A stretch of DNA of 22,538 bases from JBPCRW01 sp050996405 (GCA_050996405.1 JBPCRW010000294.1:1-22538), one strand, 5' to 3'; shown: positions 15,127 to 22,538, counted from the first letter of the stretch. A program made the numbers and translations. The notes: generated by a model from the letters alone, not told the origin.

Positions 15127-15876
15127 ATGAATTGTGCTTATCACGCGAGAAATGCGGCGGTTGTCGGTTGCAACGGATGCGGGAAACCGCTCTGTCCGGC
15201 GTGCGACCATCGCATCAAAGGTTTTCCATACTGTCAAGACTGCATTGTGTCGGGCGTGGAACTTCTTAGAAATCGTGATAATTCAAAATACGTTCCTTTT
15301 GTGAAACGGCAGACTTCGCCGTTTATTGCGACGATTCTTTCATTTGTCTGTCCGGGCTTGGGCGCGGCTTACAACGGTCAAACTTCAAAGGCACTGGTTT
15401 ATTTCGCGGTTTTCGTCGCGCTTTTCCAACTGGCGATTTTAACGGGCGGAACGGCGATTTTTGTTTTAGGGTTTATCGGAATGTGGTTCTTCGCAATGCT
15501 TGATTCGTGGCGCACGGCACAGCTAATTCGCTCTGGAATCACGCCTGACGGCGCGGAAGATTTGCTCGTCAAACGTATCTCCGGCAACCCAAAACTATGG
15601 GGAATCGCGCTGGCGATTCTCGGCGCGCTGTTTTTTCTGCTGGTGTTTTTCGACGCGCGTTTTCTGCGCCGCGCGATTCTGCCGATTTTGTTTATCGGCT
15701 TGGGAATTTACCTTTTGCGCGGATTTATGTTCAAAAAATATAAGGAAAAAACGCGCGATAGTTTTGGGCAGGCAGCCGCGCCGAATTTTGTCGAAGGTTA
15801 CGGAGAAACCAGTTTTCGCACCGGCGAATTTGAAACCGATTACAAGCGGCAGTCGAAGGCGTGGAAAACTAAATAA
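15127..15876 (+). CDS. B-box zinc-finger multi-pass membrane protein
   Basis: Function unknown. It has 249 residues. The N-terminal domain is a B-box-like zinc finger: Cys3-x2-His6, Cys15-x2-Cys18, Cys23-x2-Cys26 with His28, and Cys36-x2-Cys39. Then come hydrophobic segments at about 66-82, 84-101 and 104-124, in a TM2-like context (PGLGAAYNGQ), and two more near 156-176 and 180-198, followed by a polar tail. In bacteria such proteins are often found with ECF sigma operons or with membrane signalling genes. It directly abuts the anti-sigma gene (stop and start adjacent), so it probably belongs to the same pathway, perhaps as a further membrane regulator. Confidence 0.75.
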   Translation: MNCAYHARNAAVVGCNGCGKPLCPACDHRIKGFPYCQDCIVSGVELLRNRDNSKYVPFVKRQTSPFIATILSFVCPGLGAAYNGQTSKALVYFAVFVALFQLAILTGGTAIFVLGFIGMWFFAMLDSWRTAQLIRSGITPDGAEDLLVKRISGNPKLWGIALAILGALFFLLVFFDARFLRRAILPILFIGLGIYLLRGFMFKKYKEKTRDSFGQAAAPNFVEGYGETSFRTGEFETDYKRQSKAWKTK

Positions 15877-15894
15877 CGTTCGGATATTTTTGTT

Positions 15895-15928
15895 TGATTG
15901 TAATTATTAATTATTAAGTTCACAATCA
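15895..15928. repeat. Small hairpin with two AATTATT heptamers
   Basis: TGATTGT (15895-15901) is complementary to ACAATCA (15922-15928), and the loop starts with two exact AATTATT copies. It may be a minimal relative of arrays A-D or chance in AT-rich DNA. Confidence 0.35.
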
Positions 15929-15948
15929 TATATCAATTAAAGTAAAAT
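15919..15948 (+). promoter_or_regulatory. Candidate promoter for the small membrane protein gene
   Basis: TTCACA (15919-15924), 18 bp, TAAAAT (15943-15948), about 85 bp before the ATG at 16033. Confidence 0.4.
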
Positions 15949-16032
15949 AGAAGCGAAACGATTTTGAAAATTTCCTGATTGGTAAAAAGTTTCGTGACGA
16001 AAATCAGCAGCAGTTTTGAGAGGTTTAATTTT

Positions 16033-16248
16033 ATGATGAATTTAAAAACCGCCGGAGCGATTGGAAGTCTTCTGGCTCTTATCGCATTGATTATGGTCTT
16101 GCTTAAACAAATTATCGCGTTTATAGGCTTCCTGACATTTGCCGTCAAAGCGGCGATTTTTCTCGTCTTTGTCGCGCTGTTTGTCGGAGTCGGGTTCTTG
16201 GTTTTCCGCGCGTGGAACGAAAACAAGAAGCGCAGAAACAACATTTAA
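16033..16248 (+). CDS. Small two-helix membrane protein
   Basis: 71 residues, not recognised. Two hydrophobic segments (about 8-36 and 39-59) are followed by a basic tail (WNENKKRRNNI), so both ends are probably cytosolic. GAGAGG lies nine bases before the ATG. An upstream in-frame TTG would add 18 residues without a ribosome site. It has its own candidate promoter and a strong terminator after it, which supports a real single gene. Confidence 0.65.
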   Translation: MMNLKTAGAIGSLLALIALIMVLLKQIIAFIGFLTFAVKAAIFLVFVALFVGVGFLVFRAWNENKKRRNNI

Positions 16249-16277
16249 GTCCTTCAACCATCAGTACTTAGTTTGAA

Positions 16278-16326
16278 GCCGGAACAAAAAGCCGCCGCCC
16301 GTGTTTGCTTTTTGTATCCGGCTTTT
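16278..16326 (+). terminator. Intrinsic terminator after the small membrane protein gene
   Basis: GCCGGAACAAAAAGC (16278-16292) pairs with GCTTTTTGTATCCGGC (16307-16322), one bulge, followed by TTTT. The right arm overlaps the -35 of the next promoter. Confidence 0.8.
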
Positions 16327-16334
16327 GCTATGGT
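16305..16334 (+). promoter_or_regulatory. Promoter for the M23 peptidase gene (extended -10)
   Basis: TTGCTT (16305-16310), 18 bp, then TGC-TATGGT (-10 at 16329-16334). Same layout as the promoter before the lytic transglycosylase gene. It implies a leader of about 200 nt. Confidence 0.5.
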
Positions 16335-16340
16335 TTATCT

Positions 16341-16540
16341 AACCGTCTAACAAATAAATCAATAATTAATCCATTCGGTTACCCCCAAAGAGGAATTTTT
16401 TTTCGCCTTTTGGTCTGAAAGAATTTCTTAAATAAGGTATTTGCGTCAGTTGCCCGAACCGTAGGCGATACTTTCGTAGATTCCGTTTTAGTTGAAGCGT
16501 TTTTTCAACACGAAATCAAAAAAAGGAGCTTATTAGCTTA
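16341..16540 (+). promoter_or_regulatory. Long 5' leader of the M23 peptidase gene, possibly structured
   Basis: No coding sequence is seen here. TAACCG (16340-16345) can pair with CGGTTA further on; an AGAGGAAT element followed by a T run and CGCC resembles that in the transglycosylase leader; further 3' GTCAGTT-GCCCGAACCGTAGGCG recalls part of the c-di-AMP (ydaO) riboswitch 3' end, but the 5' GGGGAACC part of that motif is absent. AAGGAG at 16523-16528 is the ribosome site, 12 nt from the ATG. Confidence 0.35.
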
Positions 16541-17362
16541 ATGCAAAAAGACAAACGTCATTACACTTTTTTATTTACACATTCATATCGTTCAAAAATT
16601 TATATTCGCCGGATTGAAATTTCAAAAAAGCGATTCCACAATTCGGCAGTCGCCGCAATTATTTTATCGGTATTATCAATCGGAATTTTCAGCACGACAA
16701 AACTTGATGCCGCATATTTGGTAAAAGCCGAAACAAAAACTCCGACCCAAAACATTTCCCGACAAATTAGTATTTCCCAGCCAAAACCGGCTTCTGAAAA
16801 CAAGGCTCTTAATTACGAGCGTCCGGTTCAAAATCAGTCAAACAACACCGGCGGACCCGCGGCAGTTCCCTTTCAATTGACAAACGCCGAATCCGAAACG
16901 GAAGAAAACGCGATTGAAGCCGAACTGGTAAATATCGAAAAAACCAGCAGTCCCGAAAACTTGCCGACGATGTGGGCGCATCTGGGAAAAATCAACAACG
17001 AATTTGGTTTTCGCCGCAACCCGTTCGGCGGGCGTTCCTACGAATTTCATCCCGGTCTCGACATCGGCGGCGAAAAGGGCGATATAGTTATCGCGCCCGC
17101 AGGCGGCGTGGTCGTCAAAGCCGGATGGCAGGGCGGCTATGGAAATTTAATCGAAGTTGACCATGGCAACGGCTTAATCACGCGCTACGGGCATCTCTCA
17201 AAAATCGAAGTCCAGGCGGGCGATGTCATCACGCGCGGACAGGAAATCGGCTTGATCGGCTCGACGGGTCGTTCAACCGGACCGCATCTGCATTTTGAAG
17301 TCCGCCTCGGCGACAAAGCAATCAACCCGCGCCGCTTTCTGCCGCCGGAACTGCCAAACTAA
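16541..17362 (+). CDS. M23 (LytM-type) metalloendopeptidase, membrane-anchored
   Basis: Cuts peptide cross-links in peptidoglycan, or, if inactive on its own, activates amidases. It has 273 residues. A basic N terminus precedes one hydrophobic helix (about 35-53), so the protein is anchored with the catalytic part in the periplasm. A low-complexity linker (55-140) is rich in Asn, Gln, Pro and Thr. The M23 domain (about 145-270) has zinc ligands His170 and Asp174 (FHPGLDIG) and His251, with His249 as catalytic base (HLHFEV), all present; GYGNLIEVDHGNG and RYGHLSKI are further family motifs. The complete ligand set argues for an active enzyme. Own promoter, long leader and strong terminator make it a single-gene unit, like the lytic transglycosylase. 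Confidence 0.92.
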   Translation: MQKDKRHYTFLFTHSYRSKIYIRRIEISKKRFHNSAVAAIILSVLSIGIFSTTKLDAAYLVKAETKTPTQNISRQISISQPKPASENKALNYERPVQNQSNNTGGPAAVPFQLTNAESETEENAIEAELVNIEKTSSPENLPTMWAHLGKINNEFGFRRNPFGGRSYEFHPGLDIGGEKGDIVIAPAGGVVVKAGWQGGYGNLIEVDHGNGLITRYGHLSKIEVQAGDVITRGQEIGLIGSTGRSTGPHLHFEVRLGDKAINPRRFLPPELPN

Positions 17363-17380
17363 ATTCAATTCTAATCAGAT

Positions 17381-17411
17381 AAAAAAGTGAGCGTTTCCGG
17401 CTCACTTTTTT
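17381..17411 (+). terminator. Intrinsic terminator after the M23 peptidase gene
   Basis: A perfect 12-bp stem AAAAAAGTGAGC / GCTCACTTTTTT around a 7-nt loop (17393-17399). Because A and T runs flank it on both sides, it can also serve the minus-strand pseudogene that ends at 17443. Confidence 0.9.
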
Positions 17412-17442
17412 ATTTCACGAATTTTATGGGCTTGCAAACTTT

Positions 17443-19020
17443 CTATCGCGGTCTGACGGGAAAAACATCCCACGCAAACCGCCCGACGCTGGCTTGTCTG
17501 GAATCATACACTTTTGCCCGGTATCGAAAACGATTGCCGAATTCATCCGTCCGGCGCGATTCCTTGTATTTTAAGTCAAAGGCAACGACATCAAATTCCG
17601 GCAATGCGTGCAACTCGCCTTGTTCTGATATTCCGTTGTGATTGGTATCTATCCATAATCGCAAACTGGAAAAGATTGCGTCTCGTCTGTCAATGCCGCC
17701 GTCAGAGTTTCCGCCGTTCTGCGGCTTATCAAATTCTGCAAGAGCTAAAAATCCGTTTCTCTCTTTGACCGGAATTGTTGAAGGCTGATTGCTGAAATTG
17801 CCGAACAACTCAAGCGCGTTGTCAACCATTCCGTTACCATTGCGGTCAAGCACAAGCCAAGCATCGTCAGAACCGGCAGATGTCCACGCCACTTTATCTT
17901 TCGCGCCTTCGCCGGTTAAATCAAATAACACTCCGTTATTACCGTCGGTCAGCCGTCGGTCAGATTAAAACCGTTGCCCGCGACATCAATGACGATTGGC
18001 GAAAAACAACCCGTGCAGCACAGCCTTTCCATATGCCGCCGCTGTTTTCGCATTCTTCTCGATCTTCCGAGCAATCCTGAATCGGACAGCCCACCTGACA
18101 GCAGTAATAGCCGGTTGTATCAGAAGTAAAACCGGATGGACACGCGCCTTGTGTAAAGTTCTGTCTTGGATTCGGGCAAACCCCGCCGCTGGGCAGCGTT
18201 CCCACTGGCGGCGCAGGCGTTGGCGAAGGGGTTGTGCAAAGTTTATAGACTTTACATTTAATTACATCATTGTCACATTCAGAGGGACTTTCGCGTCCAT
18301 AACTAGGATTATTGAAATCCGAAATAATAAAACCATCTCTACCGACCGTTGCGGGCAAATTATCCATTACTGTTGCTCCCCCAGAAAGACAGGAATTTAT
18401 TATAGTTGAAGTTCCGCAAATATGCTCCAACCCCATAGTATGACCGATTTCATGAGCTATCTGATGCCGTAGCGCAGTACAATTAGTAATTAGAGGGTTC
18501 ATTATTGTCGTTGCGCTATTACGATAAAATGCATCGTTTCCAGGATAAGTTTCTCCTCCGGTGATTTGATTAGGCTCTCCTTCGGATGAATCAGGATTTC
18601 CTTTATTTATTTGGAAACCTCTAAAAATTCCCGCCGTGTTGCGAGAAGTCCCTGTTGTACTCACTTCCGCCACTGCATTTGGTGAAAAAGTTACCGAAAA
18701 ATTTACTCCCGAGGAATTTCCAAATCCGGGCGAGGTTGCCGCATTAGCCAAATTGAAATTATCGAAAGCGGGTCTTACGCAGTTGTCGTATTCATATTGA
18801 CTAAATTGACCCGGATTACTATTGACGTTAACTTGAACCAGAGCATTTTGTTGCCAACGGCTCAGATCGCCACGCTCATCAGGAAGCGGAGTGCTTTGCG
18901 GTTACAATAAATTTACGCCTTGACCAGATACTGCATTGAAACTTGCATTAAAACTAAAGCGCAACAAAGAAGTGCTGCGACAACAATTCTGCTCGATGTC
19001 TTTAAGCGGGAAAGTTTCAT
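17443..19020 (-). pseudogene. Broken secreted zincin metalloprotease with EF-hand-like C-terminal module
   Basis: The order of parts fits one secreted protein. ATG at 19020, preceded by GGGAGG, begins a signal peptide (MKLSRLKTSSRIVVAALLCC) but its frame stops at 18913. The protease frame has a TAA at 18902-18904 and continues PQSTPLPDERGDLSRW to the zinc motif HEIGHTMGLEH (18422-18454), a metzincin/matrixin type site, then a cysteine-rich stretch. The frame is lost again near 18005-18025 and once more by an 11-bp tandem duplication (17942-17963). The C-terminal part (17443-17931) has calcium-loop-like DRNGNGMVDNALELFG and DTNHNGISEQGEL and ends FPVRPR. All pieces lie in the right order, so it is a decaying gene rather than separate genes. 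It was coupled to the gene upstream, whose stop is two bases before its ATG. Confidence 0.82.
17942..17963. repeat. Exact 11-bp tandem duplication causing a frameshift
   Basis: CCGTCGGTCAG occurs twice in a row (17942-17952 and 17953-17963). Removing one copy restores the frame FNLTDGNNGVLFDLTGEG on the minus strand. Confidence 0.9.
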
Positions 19021-19022
19021 TA

Positions 19023-19400
19023 TTACTGCCTCCCGATAAATACATCTGAATTATTTCTGATAGCTTCTTTCGCCCTATTGAGAAAATCGGCTTCGGGCGC
19101 ATCTCTGAAACTTTGATGTCCAGCATATTGTCTGACTACGTTTCCTTCAAGGGTAACTCCATCCAGCGGAAAAACTTGTCCTTGCAATAATTCGTAGGCG
19201 GTAATAATGGAAAATCCTGTTTCATCCGAATACTTTAAAAAGAATACATAGATTCTGCCAACTTTCGGCATCGGTGTATCTGTATTCAAATCAAAAATGA
19301 CTTTGCCGGAAGGAAATCTCACTCCTCCGCCTTCGCGGGAAGCAATAATTGATTTTCCGGCATTAAAGTTCAAACGCGCATCGGCGATTGAAGATTGTCC
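19023..19400 (-). pseudogene. C-terminal remnant of an unrecognised secreted protein, fused to a receptor fragment
   Basis: About 120 residues (from about DARLNFNAGKS to SDVFIGRQ) that do not fit the TonB-receptor frame into which they are joined. Readable features are GGGVRFPSGKVIFDLNTDTP, RIYVFFLKYSDETGFSII and FPLDGVTLEGNV, beta-rich, without known motifs. Its stop is two bases before the metalloprotease ATG, with GGGAGG inside its last codons, so the two were an operon. The N-terminal part is missing: upstream of about 19400 the same frame encodes receptor sequence. The exact junction can only be placed to within some 20-30 bases. Confidence 0.6.
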
Positions 19401-20924
19401 GGTTGACGCGGTGTCAATCGAATGCGCCCAAGTATAAGAGGCGATTGCCTGCAAACCTCTCGACAGACGACGCTGGAATTGAAGCTGCAGCGCGTTGTAG
19501 TCGGAAGTGGAAGTATTATCTATCAGCGAGGGATTGAAGAAAAGCGGAATTGCTGACCCGGCGGGCGTTACTATGCCGGAAATAAGTCTTTGCCGGAGCA
19601 GGCGACGACCGGCGGCACCCACGTAAGATGCCGTGAAAGTCTGATTGATTCCAAGACTTTGTTCTACCGCCACATTATATTGAAGCGTGTAGGGCTGCTT
19701 CAAATTAGGATCAAACAAAGGAAGATTTTGGAACGGTGGATTTCGACCGATGACAGGCGGCACAGACTGGTCGGGAGGAATCGGGAACTGGGCAGGTCCG
19801 CCGAAGAGCGAACCCAAAATATCATTCTCGTTGCCGAACGGAGGAGTGCCGAGTCGAATCTGTTGCCCGACTCCCTGGCTCGCCAAATCGTAGAAGACTC
19901 CGAATCCGCCGCGCAGCACTGTCTAGCGTCCCTGCTTCTGCCGGAGTTGATAGGCAATTCCGACGCGCGGCGCGAAGTTATTGTAGGTAGTTTTGTAGAG
20001 CGGAGTTCCGACGGGTGCTAAGTCAAGTTTCGTCGGGTCGCTAAACCCAGCACTCGTGGCGGACAAAGGCTGTAAGCCGCCGAATTTCGGTGTGAAATCT
20101 AAATCCCAGCGCAACCCGTAGGTCAAGGTCAGCCGCCGCGAAGCTCTCCAAGTATCCTGCCCGTAGAGTCCTAGATTTTTGAAAATAAACGTCCCCCCCT
20201 GGTCGGCTATGATGATGTTAAGAAGCGGGCTGTCAAGAAGCACAAAAAGCGGGCTGAGATGGGCAGTCAGTGCCTAATACCCACGCGGCGCGTAGATTGG
20301 TGAGAGACGACGATAATCAGCACCGAACTTAAAACTGTGCGAGCCTTTGACGACGGAGAGATTTTCGACAACATTGTATCGCCTCTGCTCATTATTCTGG
20401 CTCTTGCCGAAGTTTTGAATCAGATGACTCCCGCCAATCAAGTTGAACGTGAAAAACGAGTTATTTTCGTTATATGGCTGGGGCGTAGTAAAAAACGCCG
20501 AACCGGAGACCGGAACCGCGCCGCCGAAATTATCTAAGCTGACCGATGATTTGACTTTATTCGTCGAATAATTAAAGCGAAGGTCATTCACCAAATTATT
20601 ACTGATTGACCAGATGGAGCCGAGCGTCAGCGTCCGGGTGTTAAAATCGGAGAATCGCACATTACTTGCGGGAACGCTTGAGCCTGCGCGCTCGTTTCTG
20701 CTTGAAGGCGCATTACTGTATCGTCCGAAGATTTGCGACCGTGAAGTCAAGTTGTGGTCAATGCGGATGCTGTATGAAGTCAAATCCGAGCGGTCGGCAA
20801 AGACGGCGTTGAACTCAGCCAGCAAAGGGTCGCTTGCGAGAACCGGACCATTAGGCAGGGGATATGAATTAAGAAAAGGCTGAAGTTTTGCAGGGGCGGC
20901 TTGGCGAAAAGCCAGCGAAGGCAC
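19400..20924 (-). pseudogene. Internal fragment of a TonB-dependent receptor (acidobacterial large type)
   Basis: Beta-barrel outer-membrane receptor remnant, about 500 codons of a family usually near 1000 or more. Readable parts: IRIDHNLTSRSQIFGRY, SFKFGADYRRLSPIY, LGLYGQDTWRASRRLTLTYG, LRWDLDFTPKFGG, VLRGGFGVFYDL, PYTLQYNVAVEQSLG, and LSRGLQAIASYTWAHSID. The N-terminal carboxypeptidase-like domain and plug, and the C-terminal strands, are absent. Two in-frame TAG codons (20274-20276 and 19923-19925) split one continuous frame; there is no frameshift. Near the first stop, AAGCGGGCTG occurs twice 24 bases apart. Both ends are sharp joins to unrelated sequence: a GntR-type fragment at about 20914-20924 and another secreted protein at about 19400. 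It cannot be functional. Confidence 0.85.
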
Positions 20925-21732
20925 TTTTATTTCGTTAACCAACGCAGCTCGGCGAACGAAAATTTCGGGCAAGGACGGAAATTCGACGCAGCCGGATATT
21001 CAAAACGGATTTGCCGATGCCGCAAAAAAACTTATCGATCAGTATTTGCGGCAAGGTTTGGATTTGGCGGAAGCCAGAAAAATCGCGGACAAATCTTTCG
21101 CCGAAATCGAGCGCAGTCTGGTTTCTCCGGTCGTGGTTTTTGCCGAATGCAATCAATTTCAAATCAAACAAATATCCGAAATTCTTGAAAAGGAGTTGAA
21201 ACTCGCGGTTAAGCCGATGCGGATTGAAGATTTGGAGAAAGAAATACCTCTTTTGACGGGCGACGGCAGGAAAATCAATATCGTGACGACCGGCTTTCAC
21301 GTTAATGAAGTGCGCCGCGCCGTCGGCGAACTGCCGGTGCAGATTGATATTTTAATTACCAATCTGAATCCCGAAATCAGGCGGCATCTGGAAACCGTCG
21401 GCGAAAAAGGAAGATACAGTTTTATCTGCCGCGACAAGGAATCCGCCGTTCTTTACAAAGACCTTTTGAAAGCGGAATTAGGCTACGAGCAAATTCATCT
21501 GACATCCTGCACCTTGTCGGAAACCGACAAGGTGCAAACCATTCTTAATTCGTCGGATGTGCTGTTGTCCGCCCCGTCGGTTTATGAAGAAGTGAGAAAA
21601 TTAGCTCCGCCCGACAAGGCTGTCTATAATGTTTTCGAGCGAGTTGACCCGATGTCGCTCAAAGTAGTTAAAGACAGAATCCTCGGCGACGGCAAATTTC
21701 CGGCAGCCCGTCTGCATAATCCTCTGGATTAG
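20908..21732 (+). pseudogene. N-terminally truncated GntR-type transcriptional regulator
   Basis: The frame is open from 20884 but gene-like sequence begins about 20911 with SEGTFIS, which looks like the wing of a GntR winged helix (usual G-x-GTFV/I); the rest of the DNA-binding domain is missing. Next come a helical linker (FADAAKKLIDQYLRQGLDLAE, about 21010-21072) and a C-terminal domain of about 190 residues (SPVVVFAECNQFQIKQIS, LAVKPMRIEDLEKEIP, IDILITNLNPEIRRHLE, KAVYNVFERVDPMSLK), resembling the effector domain of YtrA/YhcF-like GntR proteins. The C-terminal end is complete, with a TAG stop. No start codon or ribosome site belongs to it, although a TTG at 21046 could start a shorter protein. 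Assignment to GntR is from pattern memory. Confidence 0.65.
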
Positions 21733-21808
21733 ATTTGAAAATCCGAATTAAAACCGAGCGAATTTAATCGGAAGCCATTTTCGGATAGAAAGACTAACTT
21801 TGATAATT

Positions 21809-22343
21809 TTATTCCAGCGGAGTAATAGAAAGGCTAAGCACAACATTTTTTTCATCCGAAGGGTCGAAATATTGAGGAACAACTACAAAAGTCAAATCCG
21901 CCAATATAGACCCTTTATCCGTTCCGACGCTGTCCGCGCCGGTCGTGGCGATGCCGCTGAAAAGCGTCGTTCCGAGATTTGGAGGTATATTGTCAAGTGT
22001 CGTGATGAACTGCGGCTGCCCTTGTAAAATTCTGAAATTGGTCGGGTCATTTGCAAAACCGTTATCTACGGAAACAGAAAGAGCGTTATTGCGTATTTGA
22101 TTAGAGCCAGGAATTTGCGCGCGAAAATTGCCTATTCCAAAGCCTATATCTTTAGGCTGCGGACCGCCCGTTCCCGATTCGGTTAATCTTTTTATCTCGA
22201 CTTTATAATTTCCGTCTGCGCTGATACGAATGGGAGCAACGCATACTACACGACGCGATGTATTTAGAGGAGAGACATCCCCGAAATCTAAATTTACAAT
22301 AAAACTAGTGCATTGACCATCTGATATTGATGGATGTGTAAAG
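21809..22343 (-). pseudogene. C-terminal part of an unrecognised secreted-type protein, cut by an IS element
   Basis: An open frame of about 177 codons runs from the IS edge (22343) to a TAA at 21809-21811 without a start codon. Readable stretches include CTSFIVNLDFGDVSPLNTS, RISADGNYKVEIKRLTES, PQPKDIGFGIGNFRAQIPG, LSVSVDNGFANDPTNFRIL and VVLSLSITPLE. It is rich in beta-type alternation and Asn/Asp/Gly, typical of exported proteins. I do not recognise the family. The frame meets a stop shortly inside the IS, so it belonged to a longer gene whose first part should be on the other side of the element. Confidence 0.6.
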
Positions 22344-22538
22344 TGAACCCTTTTGTCGGGACAGAAAACTCACATTTTTAAGGTGTCAATTGTTTGCTTA
22401 AAATTGCTGCTTCTGCTCCTTTATTTTGTTCCGTTTTTCGTCCTTTTTGATGCGCCTCAAAGGGTGTTTGATATTTTAGGGATTGATGCGGTCTGCGGTA
22501 ATTGTAAAATTCAAAATACTGTCGCAAACTTTCCTCTG
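22344..22538 (-). mobile_element. IS3-family insertion sequence, one end only
   Basis: The probable terminal inverted repeat begins TGAACCCTTTTGTCGGGACA at 22344. The transposase stop is 34 bp inside, as usual for IS3 elements. The other end, the full transposase and any target duplication are beyond the window. Confidence 0.7.
22378..22538 (-). CDS. IS3-family transposase OrfB, C-terminal 52 residues
   Basis: DDE transposase end, open to the window edge. The sequence SLRQYFEFYNYRRPHQSL followed by KYQTPFEAH is the conserved C-terminal block of the integrase core in IS3 OrfB proteins, which lies after the final catalytic Glu. A polar tail ends KQLTP and a TAA at 22378-22380. The DDE residues themselves and the frameshift signal lie outside the window. 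Confidence 0.88.
   Translation of the reverse strand, partial: EESLRQYFEFYNYRRPHQSLKYQTPFEAHQKGRKTEQNKGAEAAILSKQLTP

Noticed and set aside
16341..16540. Canonical c-di-AMP (ydaO) riboswitch before the M23 gene
   Set aside because: The GGGGAACC and GGGGUGAAU parts and a closing P1 helix are not present; only short 3' similarity is seen. Kept only as a speculative finding.
19923..20276. TAG recoding (amber read as an amino acid)
   Set aside because: Intact genes here (comM, dcd) end in TAG, and the neighbouring genes are decayed, so ordinary nonsense mutations explain the two stops.
20614..20883. Plus-strand frames inside the TonB-receptor fragment
   Set aside because: The opposite strand has clear receptor sequence through this region; the plus-strand frames have no recognisable motif or ribosome site.
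17443..20924. Sequencing errors as the sole cause of the broken frames
   Set aside because: The preceding 17 kb has no broken gene, and truncations, fusions and an exact 11-bp duplication are not typical base-call errors; still, read checks are listed as a test.

Overview
The window looks like a chromosomal stretch of an Acidobacteriota bacterium, most likely class Blastocatellia. This is inference from gene content, not a database match. The pointers are the large beta-barrel TonB-receptor fragment, secreted matrixin-like protease with an EF-hand tail, DUF4097 proteins beside ECF sigma factors, and the dense use of short intergenic inverted repeats. No rRNA, tRNA or CRISPR array was seen.

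Left part (1-7495), housekeeping and envelope: a minus-strand aldehyde dehydrogenase cut by the window edge, then on the plus strand lon protease, a secreted lytic transglycosylase with LysM repeats, and comM. Middle part (7496-16248), signalling and nucleotides: an ECF sigma factor, its zinc-finger anti-sigma factor and two secreted DUF4097 paralogues form one probable operon. Then dcd faces nrdR, so a pyrimidine deoxynucleotide enzyme is convergent with the ribonucleotide reductase repressor. A flippase-like membrane protein follows on the minus strand. A second ECF sigma factor, an anti-sigma protein with two tandem zinc-finger modules and a B-box membrane protein form a second signalling module. 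A small membrane protein and an M23 endopeptidase (16541-17362) close the intact region.

Right part (17443-22538) is a graveyard of broken genes: a frameshifted metalloprotease, the tail of another secreted protein, the middle of a TonB-dependent receptor with two in-frame amber codons, the C-terminal part of a GntR-type regulator on the opposite strand, the tail of an unknown secreted protein, and the end of an IS3-family element that cuts that last gene.

Two patterns run across the window. First, four intergenic sites (7496, 10946, 12238, 14268) carry inverted arrays of degenerate 7-bp repeats; one array encodes the C-terminal tail of the flippase-like protein, and others overlap a stop codon and promoter elements. 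Second, the two peptidoglycan hydrolase genes (4007 and 16541) share an architecture: an extended -10 promoter with an 18-bp spacer, a 160-200 nt leader containing a common AGAGGAA element, and a strong hairpin terminator. Together with two sigma/anti-sigma modules and Lon, this gives the intact region an envelope-maintenance and stress theme.
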